The notes beneath the pieces were generated by a model. The model was not told the origin of the DNA, did not search any database, and saw nothing but the letters and a program-made list of their open reading frames with translations. From Acanthococcus lagerstroemiae (lineage: Eukaryota > Arthropoda > Insecta > Hemiptera > Eriococcidae): a stretch of DNA of 64,000 nucleotides. This document shows, in pieces, positions 1 through 11,900 of the stretch (position 1 is the stretch's first letter; every line of letters starts with the position of its first letter). The stretch lies in the NCBI GenBank assembly GCA_031841125.1, contig CM063106.1, positions 33,724,001 to 33,788,000 of the forward strand, given 5' to 3'. The translations under genes and the position numbers were made by a program.

Positions 1-199
1 TGTCAGGAATACTCAGAACTAGTAATGTGGTCAAAAATAAAAATCGGCAAAGTCACCCCAATTTATGATATTCTTATGTACTTCCATTCTATTTGAACTC
101 TGATAAATTTCATTAGATTTTGTTGAAGCTAAAAAGCCAAACTACACTCACTTTCTCGAAAAAATGCTACATTTATTCACAGGTTTGCCACTTCTAATA

Positions 200-540
200 T
201 TGAACTGCTTTGAGAGGGTTCGTAGATCATATGTGACCTGGATTCATGAAATGTACCTCTGGTGTCAAAAAATCATTTTTCACTTTCTTGACAATTCTTA
301 TTGAAAAAATTACGCTTTTTCGAATGAAACAAATCGCAGCTTCCTATCTTCATTAGTTTTTACACAAAATATTAAATTGCTTTGAGAGGGTTTGTGAATC
401 ATATGTGACCTTGAAAATCATAATGTGCCTCTGGTGTCAAAAAATCATTTTTCACTTTCTTGACAATTCTTATAGAAAAAATTAGTTCTTTCAGAGGAAA
501 CAAATCGCAGCTTCCGACCTTCATTGGTTTTCCCACAATT
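200..540. repeat. Tandem duplication of about 170 bp
   Basis: Two imperfect copies follow each other, roughly 200-369 and 370-540. Both contain the run TTTGAGAGGGTT, then ATCATATGTGACC, CTCTGGTGTCAAAAAATCA and CAAATCGCAGCTTCC. Part of the first copy (about 226-256, ATGTGACCTGGATTCATGAA) recurs inverted at about 742-775, so 226-775 is also a weak fold-back. No convincing gene lies in 1-900. Confidence 0.75.
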
Positions 541-907
541 GCATTTGAAGATTATGTCGAAAGTTTGAAAACATCCGTTTACGTTGCGTCATGTGAAACG
601 GGCCTACGGGAATGACAACGCGGTTGTCATAGCAATGCGTAAACACACCACTACAGATGTACACGCTATGTATATCTGTGCGCACCACTACCACCATCTC
701 ATCTTTACACTCGTTTATCTCAAAAACCTGTTTTCGCACAAGAGGCACATTTCATGATTCCAGGTCACATATTTCTTCTGATGCTGCTACTTTTTTTCTT
801 TTTTGTCGGATAGTACAACTTCTACAGTACAGTCGAGCCAAAGAAGCTTTGCAGTAGCGTAAAGCATTAGAAACAAATCAGCTATTGCCTTCTTTATTAG
901 TCATCAT

Positions 908-1772
908 CAGGGTTGGGCAAGATTTAAGTCCTCAGGGATTTAAAATCCTAATTTCTAAAAATCCTGATTTTGGATTTCTTTTTAGAAAAAGATTTCGGAT
1001 TTCGGATATTAGCAAAGGATTTGCATTTTGATGATTCCAGAAATTATTAAAATCCAAATCCTAATATAGGGTGCTTGCAGCGCTGCGCTGCGGCAATCAC
1101 ACTAAAAATCCTCATTTCATCAATTTCAACAAGTTACCGTTAACTTATTGATATCTTGAAAATCAAACCTTACAAGTAATAGTTTTACATCCCTTTTGTT
1201 CGATCGCGAAGGAAGCTCATTTGGTCACCTTTAGTAAGTGAGAAGTTAGAGCGCTGAATGCAAAGTCCTAAAAATTTTATCTTTCACTGATTACAACAAA
1301 TTAGCATTTTAGCACTGAGCTACAGACAGGGCTGCTTAGCCAATCGGACGGACTATAAACTTAGCGAAAAGCTAACGTTTCCAAACGATTGGCTTCGGCT
1401 AACAGCTTACGTGGTCTTATTAGCTGGCGAGTAGCTAGCTAATTTTGGGCCAAAATTGATTGGCTAACAGCTAAAAGCTTCGGCTTAGCTAAGCAGCCCT
1501 GGCTATAGACAACAGAAGTTGTATGCGAACGTCCTCAGCCAATGGTAGATTGAAAATTGCGTGGGTACTCACTGCTGAGTTACTGAAATTTAGAAAGTCA
1601 ACATTCAAATTTTTGGATTTAAAATCCCAATTTTTTTGAAAATTGAGGAGATTTAGGATTTTGGATTTGAAATTCTTTTCTAAAAAGGATTTGAGACTTT
1701 TAATTCAAATCTTTTTTTTTTATCAGGATTTTGGATTTAAATTTTGGAATTCCCGGATTTTACCCATCCCTG
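908..1772. mobile_element. Non-autonomous hAT-like element, 865 bp
   Basis: The element begins CAGGGTTGGGCAAGAT and ends with the inverted counterpart ATTTTACCCATCCCTG. It is flanked by a perfect 8-bp target-site duplication, GTCATCAT, at 900-907 and 1773-1780. An 8-bp duplication with CAGGG termini is typical of hAT transposons. The interior is AT-rich with many copies of GGATTT/AAATCC-type words and has no transposase, so it must depend on an enzyme from elsewhere. A second element is nested at 1327-1501. Confidence 0.85.
1327..1501. mobile_element. Nested hAT-like MITE, 175 bp
   Basis: Termini are CAGGGCTGCTTAGCCAAT and TTAGCTAAGCAGCCCTG. The flanks GCTACAGA (1319-1326) and GCTATAGA (1502-1509) agree at 7 of 8 bases and are read as the target duplication. 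It sits inside the 908-1772 element and so inserted later. The interior repeats GGCTAACAGCT-like words. Confidence 0.8.
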
Positions 1773-2423
1773 GTCATCATGTTTTAAAACGTTTGGTATT
1801 ACTTTCTGGTAATGCATGTTTGAGTTGTGGGGCAACTTGGGAAAAATGTGAGATTCCACATCCAATGAAGCAAAAAGAAAATTCTCTCATTTTCTTGCCT
1901 CTTTGGCTGGCGCAATACTCCAATCCCCTCACTTTTCGGTGTCTTAACAAATCCTTGTATAAATCACGCAGCTTCGTGGAAAATTGACTACCTATGATTT
2001 AGGTCTTGGGCTTCAGTCCCCTTCTGTTGCACCTGAAGAGCAAAAAGGTAGGGAGAGTCGGATTTGAAAATGACTTCAGAAATGAATGCAGCGATGGATA
2101 CCATTTCTAAATAACAACTATTCTTGGGATTGAACACTCTTTAGTGGTGACACCCCAGGAATCGGATCAAAAAATCACCTTCAAAACTGAAAACCTATAA
2201 ATCGACTCCCATTTCAAATTTAGTTTTTCATTCTCTATTCCTCATTTTGGATTCTCTTTGTTAAAGGTGGGAAGGATGGGGGGGGGGGATTTTTATGTCT
2301 TGCGTCAATAACTCGTTGGGTTAGTATGAAAAGGTGCTATATGCAAAAAAACAATACAGGAGGGAGGTTTGAAGGTTTTGAAGCAACCACGACGAATCTG
2401 TTAAAAATGGGTTTAACTAAAAA

Positions 2424-2893
2424 TAGTGAAACCTCCATAAGTCGAAATTGAAGGGAAAGCAATTTAATTTCGTCTTACACAGTTTTTTGAGTTAAATAGT
2501 TTCGAGTTAGAGATCAATGTATTTTTAAATTTTCGAGTTACAAAGTTTTTTTCTTCTTCCTCATACAGTCTTGCGTTAACATGAAGCAAAGATGTGTACC
2601 TGTTTATTTTTGACATCATTTTTTGAGTTATACAGTTTAATCTTACGACAACGGTTGACTTATAGAGTCTTTTCCACGTCATGTTTCGAGTTGTAGAGTC
2701 TAATGTATGGCAACGGTCGACTTACAGTCTCCCTCTCACGGCCTAGAATTTTCATTTCGAGTTATGACTACAACATTTTGACTTAATCAGTTTAATTTTA
2801 CATTGAGTGTTATGAGAGTTTTAAGGGAAATCAGTCTGTTTAACTTACAGAGTTTTTAGAGTTATATAGTTTCGACTTATAGAGGTTCCACTG
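2424..2893. mobile_element. Tc1/mariner-like (pogo/Tigger type) MITE
   Basis: The left end TAGTGAAACCTCCATAAGTC pairs with the right end GACTTATAGAGGTTCCACTG, followed by TA. This terminal sequence resembles pogo/Tigger-type elements that insert at TA. The interior carries many diverged copies of a GAGTTATAGAGT/GACTTA word, and a short minus-strand ORF there has no transposase features. The left target base is degraded, so the exact left border is uncertain by 1-2 bp. Confidence 0.6.
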
Positions 2894-3837
2894 TATAACA
2901 TTACTGCAACATTCAATTAGGAATACATCTTAGAGATGAAAACATTCCAGTTTTCTTTTTGAAACCTTTTCGTATTATGATGAATCTTGTTAGTAGCGTA
3001 TTTTTAACCCATTTTCTTTTTTGCCTTTCCTGTAGAACTGAGGCAATATTTTATCATTTACCATGTGGTATTTTGTAGATAATAAAATTGGAATCCACTG
3101 ATACCAAAAAGTCACTTTGTGAAAAAATTTCAGATAGAACCTTTCACACTAACCCAACGAACTGGAAGACTTCAAAATAATTTTGAGCACAGTCGACATT
3201 TCAGCATTTTTCCATTTTTCAGCATTTCATCTTTATTGATGTAGATCATATCAATTTCATGTTAAACCTCACCCTTCGTGGGGATCGGTTTAAAATTGTT
3301 TGATGACTTTGAAACATGGCATACGTTTTTCCCCCGTGGTGTAGCACAATCCTTCAGAGTGTCACCGAAAATCCGGACTTCGCCAAAATGAAAACTACTA
3401 GTCGAGCATTAATGTAGTGCTAAATGACAACTCTTGAACACAGTTCATTCTGAAATTTCGAAGAAAGAAGAAAACGAAATTGAAAATGGGACTAGCCTGG
3501 AGATTTTGTACTACCTACTCTGAAAATCCATATCTGTGTCAATCATATGTCCTAGGAGCATCTGTGACAGTTTGAAATCTGATTCTTAAGTATATTGATA
3601 GAAAGAGAGTGAGAAAGAAAGAGGGAACAAGTGCTTAGAAACCCCAAAAAGTGTTGAAGTTTTTACCCCGCCATGATTATTTCTTTGTATCAACAATATT
3701 GGATTACACCGCAAACTGTTTCAAGATACCAATGTTCCATTCGGGCTTCCATAATCATCTATTTTTCCTCCTCCATTGCATTTACCATGTTAGTAAATTA
3801 TGTTTCTCAAATGTTTACGCTGCTCTTGGGGATTTAG
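2894..3837. other. Sequence upstream of the exon at 3838; no gene recognised
   Basis: AT-rich and without a convincing exon. A reading frame from 3651 runs into the 3838 exon but lacks coding character before the acceptor and is best read as intron. Earlier exons of the gene ending at 4788 must lie further left or outside the window. Confidence 0.4.
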
Positions 3838-3908
3838 TTGCAACTCCGCCAGAAAAGACCCTGCCGGACATAAGTATAAACGTTATATGCGACGACGATT
3901 GTGCACAG
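3838..3908 (+). CDS. Penultimate coding exon of an unrecognised acidic protein
   Basis: The acceptor GGGGATTTAG precedes 3838, and CACAG|GTACTC gives a donor at 3909. The exon encodes ATPPEKTLPDISINVICDDD followed by CAQ, in a frame that closes a whole codon at the donor. It joins in phase 0 to the exon at 4225. The acidic, low-complexity character matches that next exon, which supports the join. The upstream boundary is less certain than the downstream one. Confidence 0.55.
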
Positions 3909-4224
3909 GTACTCCACTATTGAGAATTCCGCTTTGTTGTAAATTTACATTCGATTGTAAGTTCATGGATTTTTAAAATTTACTGTAGCAGCAGTGTGTC
4001 AGTAATACGAGTAGTGTCATAAACTATTGTACAAATTTGAATAAGTCTCAATTGCGTTTTTGTGGCTGTATATTATGTTTACTAGCGAGCTATTTCAAGT
4101 TGTAAATATTAGGAATACGAACTGTCTACTCTTTTTTACTACTTTGGAAAATAGTGGTTTCTTATTCGTTTTACGGCTAACCTACACGAAAACCATTACT
4201 GTAATTTCGAATTTCGTGTTACAG

Positions 4225-4788
4225 AATCCGGAGATATCATTTTCAGTAACCGAAGACGATACGCCGGCGAATAATTTCGCAAATGAATGCGACAGACCGG
4301 ATGAAGGCGATAATGATTTCAACTTGGGTGTAACTCAAATCGTTATCACAGCACCGACTCCGAGTTCGGACTCTGCTGATAAGTCCTTTCCCCCTGACCC
4401 AGCACCCGATGACTCACAGATGACAGTGGCAGCGGTGCTGCTGGAGCGGCGAAAATCCGCTGGTGAAATCAACGAGGCTGACCCCCCTGTATATGACGTA
4501 TCTTTGAACGAGTGCGTCGACTATCCCACGACCATAATTGAAGAACCCGAAGAAGAAGAAGAGGAAGAAGAGAAATATGCCGAGGAACTGAAATGTGACA
4601 AGGTGTCATCACCTAGACATAGCTTATCCGGATACCCAAGCGAACCCATACAGGTGAGCTCCAGCTCGGACAGCAGTACCAGCACCGTACCTACTACCGT
4701 GCCGGTTTCGTACCCGAATTGCGTTCCGGAGCAGTTGGAACCGCATCAGCTACAGAGGTTACAGGAACTGAAAGAATCCAATGCCTAA
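4225..4788 (+). CDS. Last coding exon of an unrecognised acidic, serine/proline-rich protein
   Basis: The exon starts after the acceptor GTGTTACAG and runs 564 nt to a TAA stop, encoding 187 residues. The protein is rich in D, E, S, T and P. It has an uninterrupted glutamate run near residues 110-120, a Ser-rich stretch near 145-160 (SSSSDSSTS) and an end enriched in Q, L and E (QLQRLQELKESNA). There is no membrane segment or catalytic motif, so it looks like the disordered tail of a larger protein. Base composition is clearly more GC-rich and codon-like than the flanks. The open frame continues left to 4060, but that part reads through intron. I do not recognise the family. Confidence 0.75.
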   Translation, partial: NPEISFSVTEDDTPANNFANECDRPDEGDNDFNLGVTQIVITAPTPSSDSADKSFPPDPAPDDSQMTVAAVLLERRKSAGEINEADPPVYDVSLNECVDYPTTIIEEPEEEEEEEEKYAEELKCDKVSSPRHSLSGYPSEPIQVSSSSDSSTSTVPTTVPVSYPNCVPEQLEPHQLQRLQELKESNA

Positions 4789-5053
4789 CGTTTCCATCCA
4801 GGCCTTGTTTGAAATAGCAGTTATCCATTCTCTGTTAACTAACGTTTAACTCGGCACAACTACGGAAAAATTAATTTTCAATAATATAAATTTAAAGTAT
4901 ATTTGTCTTTATAAACGCGATTTCATTACGATAAAAGTGGGTTAAAATGCGGTAGTACTCGGTTATGTTTAGTTAAATCCCAAATTTACTTAGAATAATT
5001 TATTATTATTGCCTTATCATATTGTATTTAAAATCAATACAGTATTGTATTTT

Positions 5054-5059
5054 AATAAA
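5054..5059 (+). promoter_or_regulatory. Candidate poly(A) signal for the gene ending at 4788
   Basis: AATAAA about 265 nt after the stop codon, followed within 25-40 nt by T/GT-rich sequence. The spacing fits a short 3' UTR. Confidence 0.5.
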
Positions 5060-5234
5060 CTCGTGTTCATTGTTTCAAATTGTCCGTTGCTCGCTTGTAG
5101 CGGTAATATTCCTCCAGGAAGTTTGTCGTATATCAGCGTACTCGTTAATAGGTGGACAACGTAACGCTTCTTTAAATGGATGAAGGAATCACAAAAGGTA
5201 ACATTGAAATTGCATCTTCACAGGTTCAGTCAAT

Positions 5235-5498
5235 ATGGCCAGCTTGATTTTTTGTCCGTCGGCATGTCTCTTTTTTCAACCAATCACAAAACAAGAGTTT
5301 CAATATTCTTTCATCGCAATTACATGGTCAGATTGTTTATTCTTAGCAGAGCAATACCGCAAGGTAAATCCAGGTTGTTTTTTTTACGAGACTCGTGCAT
5401 TTGCGTATTATTGTCCAAAATTAAGAAGACTTCCGGCATGGTCATCTTTATGCAACGATAGACGTGTTCCTCATCAAAAAATAATTACCTCTAATTAA
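5235..5498 (+). CDS. Small unrecognised ORF, doubtful
   Basis: An ATG-initiated frame of 87 codons, rich in aromatic residues and cysteine (for example AYYCPKLRRLPAWSS). A second frame over the same DNA is also open, and a weakly similar stretch follows at about 5570-5640. I recognise no domain. It could be a fragment of a repeat or a chance ORF. Confidence 0.2.
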   Translation: MASLIFCPSACLFFQPITKQEFQYSFIAITWSDCLFLAEQYRKVNPGCFFYETRAFAYYCPKLRRLPAWSSLCNDRRVPHQKIITSN

Positions 5499-5802
5499 TG
5501 GGTTAGTATGCCTTTATGAACCACCCTAAAAGATTTTTTTTTGTGTGTAATCTACTAATCGACGGCAGAACACTTTTTGTTCGCTATTGTCTTTCGGCAT
5601 GGCATTCAGCATTTTCCCATCAAAAAAAGTTCAAATATCCCCTACTTTCCGCCCTCCGACCGTATGCTAGATTTTGGCCAACATTTTTCTTACATGCTGA
5701 CTACCCGTCCTTTTGTGTGTAACACACAATATTCATGGCAAAATTTAAAATTTGTGGTAGGTGTATTACTGTATTTACCGTAATCCGGCTTTGCCCCGGC
5801 GC

Positions 5803-6053
5803 CAGGGACGTATTGATAGGAGGGGGAGCGGGGAGTTCTCTCCCTGTAGGAATTTTTTGCTCAGCAGTTGGGAAAATTTACCATCTCTGTCAGACGGAGT
5901 TGGGAAATTTCGGTAGATTTGGGAAAACCCAACAAGTCAAAAGGTTTTTTTTTTCTATGTTTTGATACTTGAGAATTTTGAGTTGATTCACATGGGACTT
6001 TCACATTTCTCCCCCCTCCTCCCCCGTAGGAAAGACTCTTTGGTACGTCTCTG
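5803..6053. mobile_element. hAT-like MITE, 251 bp (GGGACGTA family)
   Basis: Starts CAGGGACGTATTGATAGG and ends GGTACGTCTCTG. The flanks CCCGGCGC (5795-5802) and TCCGGCGC (6054-6061) match at 7 of 8 bases. It belongs to the same family as 33431-33713, sharing the terminal CAGGGACGTA and an interior GAGCGGGGAGTT/AAGCTCCCTG-type segment. No transposase is encoded. Confidence 0.8.
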
Positions 6054-7172
6054 TCCGGCGCCGCCAAGTTTTTTGCAAATAAATTTTTTAAATTTTAAGG
6101 TTTTAAAAAAAAAAAAAATTAAATTGAATTAAATTGGATAAAAAAAGCTTGATGTAGTGACCGTTAGTCAATGCGAGGACATCGAACTCCGAAATTCTTC
6201 CTGCGATCCCTTGCATCAGTTCTCGCTTTCTCTTTTTTATTGTTCTCGACCTTGTCGCCCTCAATATTGAGATTTAAACTTGAAGTTTCAAGTATTGGCA
6301 GCCCTGTATATGTGTGAGTGCTCCGTCACCACCTTCCTATTCGAACTGCAAGCGCGAAAGAGTCGCCCTCTACAATTTTAAGCACGTGAAAAAAAGGAAC
6401 TACTGAAACCCTACACATTTTAGAAAAATGTATCCGATTGAAATAAAAATGATCTCAATGGAGGGAAAATTTTATGTACAATAAATTTTGTTCTATGTTT
6501 TTTATATGCAATGAACGAATTAAATTTATCATCCCTTCATTGTAGAAGCAAAGCTACCAACGTAGGTACTTTTGGTTAACATCCCAATAGCAGTTCTTCT
6601 ATCATGATCATTGATCACTCATTCATTTCACCTGCACAGATGATTTTGCCAGGGCTGATAAGAAGTTCCTGATTGGTTTAAACTTCCGCATTAGCTTACA
6701 AGCCATTGGCTGTTGGGAATCTGCTTACAAATGGCTTTTTTCCCATGTTCTTCAGCTGCTACTAGCTATTCACGATTGGCTTATTACGGCTTAATTGCCA
6801 AGTTATATATCAGTTCAGTATAGAATGAACCACAGAGTTCAAAAATGTCACTCTTTGGCATCATAGATTACACTGATTTACAGAAATCGCATCTCTGAAA
6901 CATTAATTTTGACTATCATACTTACTTACTCCAAGGAGAAAAGCCATAGAAAACTGAAGAGAGAAGGTTGTCACTGTCAGTTCGTTATTTTTTGTGTCAA
7001 TCGAGACTCGTGAGTGGACATTGCAGCGTACCGTATAGTCTCTCTGTAGTATTTTAAATCCGAAGTTGAAAAGTGTTAAATGCACACACTTTTCCGAGAA
7101 GTACTTTTAAAATTTTTTTCCCCCTTTTAACGTGTCCATTGCTACCTAAGTGAGGGAATGTTCTATACAAAT
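6054..7172. other. Non-coding stretch with dispersed repeats
   Basis: No gene seen. It holds an A-run near 6105-6118. The segment at about 6540-6590 (GCTACCAACGTAGGTACTTT) is shared in diverged form with about 58107-58155, just upstream of the second copy of the GAGGAG-terminated transposon. This suggests a larger composite repeat. Confidence 0.4.
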
Positions 7173-7953
7173 GAGGAGTTATCTGTCACTTAAAAGGGCC
7201 CCTGTCAGCAATTATGATTTTGAGAAAAACCACTTCAAAGTTTTCAAGCTGAAATTAATGCTTTCAGACTGATTTAACTGAAAAATATGTTATTATAAAA
7301 AGTGTTCACTGTGATTCCATTAATAGAAATGACTGATTAATTAATTAGTTCGTTCAGAAATAAACGCGGACGAATTAAGAAAGAAGGACAATGACAGGGG
7401 CCCTTTTTAATGCGATGGCAAAATTAGCGTGGTGGAACGTGTCGTGGTTTATCAGTATCTGTTTTCCTATGATAATATTGGTGAATTTTATGCATGCAAT
7501 TATTCTACTTTTTGCTTGTTTCCATACATTAATACAACTTATGAAACAATAATAAAATTCCTAACTCGCTGTACGATGAGTTATTGTCAATTCTTGTGAT
7601 TGACGCTAATGTAATTGCGATGATGTCTCTCCCTGCTCATAACGCAACCAAAATGTGTAATTTCTGAGGTGTATTTTCGTGGATAGAGTTACTCTCTTTT
7701 CACTCTATGATAGAATACAATGTATGCTTGGTTTTATTGACGGTATGACGAGTTTGTACACATTTCGGCATAGAATCGATGTTAATAGAATGCGTTTGTA
7801 ATCATTTATTTTGAAGCCAATTTCGCTGAATATCATATGTTGGTACATAGAGCGGGGGTTTTCTAATAAAGTAAGACACGGAGAATTCGAGAATCAGCAT
7901 CTCCGCAAAAAAGGCCCCCGCTCTACAGGGGCCCTTTTGACTGACAACGCCTC
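7173..7953. mobile_element. TIR element with GAGGAG ends and 4-bp target duplication, copy 1 (781 bp)
   Basis: Left terminus GAGGAGTTATCTGTCA, right terminus TGACTGACAACGCCTC (inverted). Flanks AAAT at 7169-7172 and 7954-7957 form a 4-bp target duplication. GGGCCC-containing repeats sit just inside both ends and once internally near 7402. The interior matches the second copy (58253-59606) in reverse orientation over several hundred bases. A 4-bp duplication and short G-rich termini recall Sola-type elements; that family assignment is inference. No transposase ORF is present. Confidence 0.75.
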
Positions 7954-8747
7954 AAATACGCAGATTTTAAACTTGTTTTCTTAAACCATTTTTTTGTCAA
8001 CTGACGTGAATAATTTAGACCCCCATTTTTTGTCAACTCACGTGAATTTAGACCCCTCCTCCTATCAGCCCGAGTCCCTGAAGAAAAAAAAGTGAAAACC
8101 CATAGTATATGCAACTAGGGGGAAAATAGAGAAATACGACTGCGAGCTTGCAGCACTGAAGTAACGGAAGTCCTTTTCAAGGTTCAAGCAACAGAGAGGT
8201 GGTGACTTTGACATAGTCAAAGGGTGGTGATGAACTTTCAGCGGTGTTTGAAAAAAAATTTCGTACTCGTTAGTTGGCAAGCCTGCAGGTCCGCTGTACA
8301 CCTCCGTGCACCTGACCACTAACACCTGACTGACCTTGGCTTCTGCCTTCGGCTTTTGGCTGTTTGGCTTCGGCTGTGACGCTGTGTTTCTGTCCGTGTT
8401 TACGACCGAGTGCGACCGAGTATGAGCATTGCATGAGAGCAGCTCATGCGCTCGTGCAGTGGTTGGTGAACGTTGCGTTATTTTTAATTTTAATTTTTCA
8501 TTTTCATCTTGCGTTTACTGTTCAGTTGTAAACTGCGGTACTTTTGGTGTGTTATTATCGCTGTTTTATCTGTCCAATTGAAATGTGAAGCGATACGAAG
8601 TTCGACCCGTTCGAGCAATCGAGGGTGCAAAATGCCCAGAGTAAAAGTACCAATATGAGTATTCAACTACATTGGATACTCGTGTACAAGTTTCATAAAT
8701 TTATTTAGCAGTTGGATAAAGTTTTTAACCGGGTAAGGAATACCGTT
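7954..8747 (+). promoter_or_regulatory. Probable promoter and 5' leader region of MGAT4
   Basis: This stretch ends at the MGAT4 start codon. Around 8330-8480 the composition becomes more GC- and CpG-rich than the surroundings (repeats of TTCGGCT and CGACCGAGT). An arthropod-type initiator, TCAGTT, sits at 8522-8527. An acceptor-like ATTTAGCAG ends near 8710, so a short 5' UTR intron is possible. The true transcription start cannot be read from sequence alone. Confidence 0.35.
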
Positions 8748-8925
8748 ATGCTCAGCTGTCCAGCCCTTTCCAGTGATACAACTGATACCAGTAATCAAAT
8801 CAAGTCACATATGCCTGCCAAATCGAGCGCGAAGCAGTTTTCACTTTCCCAGACGAAGTACTTGACGTTTTCGTTCTTCGTTATAGTACTAACTACAGCT
8901 GTTGTGATATTTTACTCGGAACCAG
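8748..8925 (+). CDS. MGAT4: MGAT4 exon 1: cytosolic tail and signal anchor
   Basis: Starts MLSCPALSS and contains the hydrophobic anchor at about residues 35-54. The frame is open further left to 8712 but has no earlier ATG. Donor CCAG|GTATAT, ending one base into a codon. Confidence 0.85.
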
Positions 8926-11900
8926 GTATATAATACGTCTCTTGAAATGTAAGCCATAAGTTATATACCTTGCACCCTTGACCCTGTAAATTTGCTTAAT
9001 TTGATATTCTAGAATTATATGATGAAGAGCAGCGTATCATGAGACGACTGGGTGAGCTTCATATGAAAGAACAGCACCTCAATCTGTGGTTTCAAATGCT
9101 GAAAGAAGAAACTTCGGTCATTTTTAGCCAACTTAACACCGTGTTATCGCAGCTGCTGCCCAATAGTTCGCTAGATATGGATGTGCAACGTATTTTGAAA
9201 AATTTTGCCAATTCGTCATTATCATTTTTGCAACCGAATGATTTCCTGAAACCACCGACGATTTATCACTTTCTTCCTCATTTAGTATCAAATTTTTCCA
9301 GTTTGCGACCGTCCTATCGGTGGTCAAAAAATCGAGCCGGAGGTATGTAATTTTACTTCAATTCCTACTAAGCTCCACGTTAACTTAATTTCTGTGCTTC
9401 TGTGTCTTCTTCTGGTATTTTAGAATAGTTTACTACTTTGTACAGTTCTATAGAATCTTTATAATCGGAAAAGAGAAAGCAGCGTAATTATATCGTTACA
9501 TGATAAATGAGTTTTATACACATCTGATCGCAGTGGGTTCAATTTTCTCATACATTCTCTTACTACCTCGAGACTTGTTTGAACTCTCGACTGTGGGTTA
9601 TATTAAAGACTGAAAAAATATTTCCTATTTAACTTGGGTAATGTTTCAAATCGGTTTCTGATTATACTCTATCCTGTGCAAACTGCTGGATTCTTGCTGG
9701 CATTTAATATTTATGTGTTTATTATTTGCAGTATCCGTCATACTTGGCATACCAACCGTGAAACGGTCATCTCAGTCTTACTTGCTGCCTACCTTACGGG
9801 ATTTAATCCACAAAATGAGTTCTCAAGAAAGAGAGGATACGTTAATTGTGGTATTCATTGCTGAGGTAAAAATATATACCTAACTCGATATTATTGATAC
9901 CCGCATGAAACAACCAATAACGGATGTGCTCACATTGACTTATTCTTACTTTCTTCTTGTCACAGGTAGACCTAAATTACGTTATGCAAGTCGTAAATGA
10001 AATTAAATCTTTGTAAGTAATTAAATCTTATCATTCTTAGATAATCTTTGATGTTAAATATGTATGTTTAGAAGTGGAGAAAGTGAGCTCGAGCTTACGT
10101 AAAACTCAAATTACGTTCTGCAAGTCGTAAATAAAATCAAATCTCTATAAGTACCTAAATAAATCTTATCATTTAGATAATTTTTAAAGTTAAGTTATAT
10201 ATATTTAAAAAATGAAAAAAGTGAGCTCAAGTTACGTAATCATCGAGTTGAAACCGTGAGAAATGTAGGTGCATGAAACGGGAAGGAGTTCGTCCAGGCC
10301 AAAATCCGAAGTTTAACGTGATATCTATGTGAGTACGCCCCGGAAATCAAGAGAATTAAGTTCCTAATTCGAAAGTTGAGTACAACTTCTGTCTTGATTC
10401 AGTGTTTAATAAGATAACAGTCGTGAGCTCCTGATCCTTGATTAAAAGTATTAAATTTGCAGACTGCTGAGTATTTCCAAACAAAAGTATGATGAGTACG
10501 ACTAACCAGGTTTTAACAATCATGACTTGATGACATTTTGATATGCTTGACCTCGAATCAAACATACTACATTGTTATTCTTAGAAGTCTTTAACGTACC
10601 TAATCTGCTGAACTCATTAGAAAACTCAGCAATGAAATCATTCATTGTTTCCCACGATCTACTGTACGTATTTTGATCAAAATTTATTTGCAAAATTATT
10701 CGCAGAGTCACTTTCTCAACAAGTCTCTATTTTCCGTGTTTCTCATTCTGTCGTCTCAGCCGAATTGAAATGTTCTTGAGAAATCTAATAGCTATAATGA
10801 AGGAATTTTCTGCATTCGTGCTGAAATGAGCCGGAGAGTAGCTGTGTAAGAACGTTTGATGAAATAATAGAAAACAATGTAGGCTCGTGTTCAAGCTGAC
10901 GAATACATTAAATATTATTGCACTGAATTAGAAAATATTTACACGAACGTACGGTTGAAATTGAGGACTGAATAAAACACTTACAAAATAATTCTACTAA
11001 TTTCGTATTTCTGCCTTCGTGATTAAATTTGAAGAGTGCTTTTCCAAAACGAAGTTTGAAAAAACTGTCTATAGGATTCAGTTTTGATTTTTCTTTCCGT
11101 CACCGATTTTTGACAGAAAGTCTCAACCGTAACGGATATGTTCCAGAAATTTCACTTGCAAAACTAAAAGATTCTGGAGGTATAAGCTGAAGGCCAGTGC
11201 CAAAAATTTGTCCTGGATTAGGAATACTTAGCGAATGGGCTCATTGCTTTTTTAGACAGTAGCTTTTTCATTTACAAATACAAATATTGTGATAACATGA
11301 AGGAAAATGAATTTTTGCTATTCAGCAGAGGGATGTTAATAAGTTAGGGTTCGATCATCCAATTCTGAAGATAAAAAGAAAGAACAAACAGTTTTGGAAA
11401 AGCACCCCTTGTTTGAATTATATTTTTGCTGGCTAGGAGAATAAACGTTCTATTATTTTGTTTTTAATATGGGAAACAAATCTTGTCATAGTCTTGAGGA
11501 GCGTAACGAGTTTTAACTCAGTCTGAAAGAGTCTTATTATGTTACCTTAAGGAGGTTTAACGCCGTCGTGAAGTGTCTTGACGCAATTTTCAGGAGTCTT
11601 AATACAGTCAATTTCAATTCAATTCCATATCCTTTATTGAGAACCGTTGTAACATAAACATGTTATCTATGGTTATAGAGCTCACGCTCCGCCCGGCCCA
11701 TAGAGAGCAAAAGATTCCTGTAGGCGCTCCCATTCTTGTCTATGGATGGCTATTCTTTGAAAAATTTAACTATCGAGGAATCTATTTATATCATCCGCTC
11801 ATCTTGTTCTTTGTGTCCCCGGTTTCTTTTGCGTTCGAAAGGTTGCCAAAAGGTTGTGGAATACGTCCATCTTTCGTCTTTTATGTGTCCTGCCGATCCC

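Noticed and set aside
4060..4224. Open frame extending the 4225 exon upstream with an alternative start
   Set aside because: The extension lacks the coding composition of the exon, and a good acceptor (TTACAG) with phase match to 3838-3908 explains the join better.
9634..9864. Open frame overlapping MGAT4 exon 3
   Set aside because: It is in a different frame from the conserved GIPTVKR block and starts in intron sequence.
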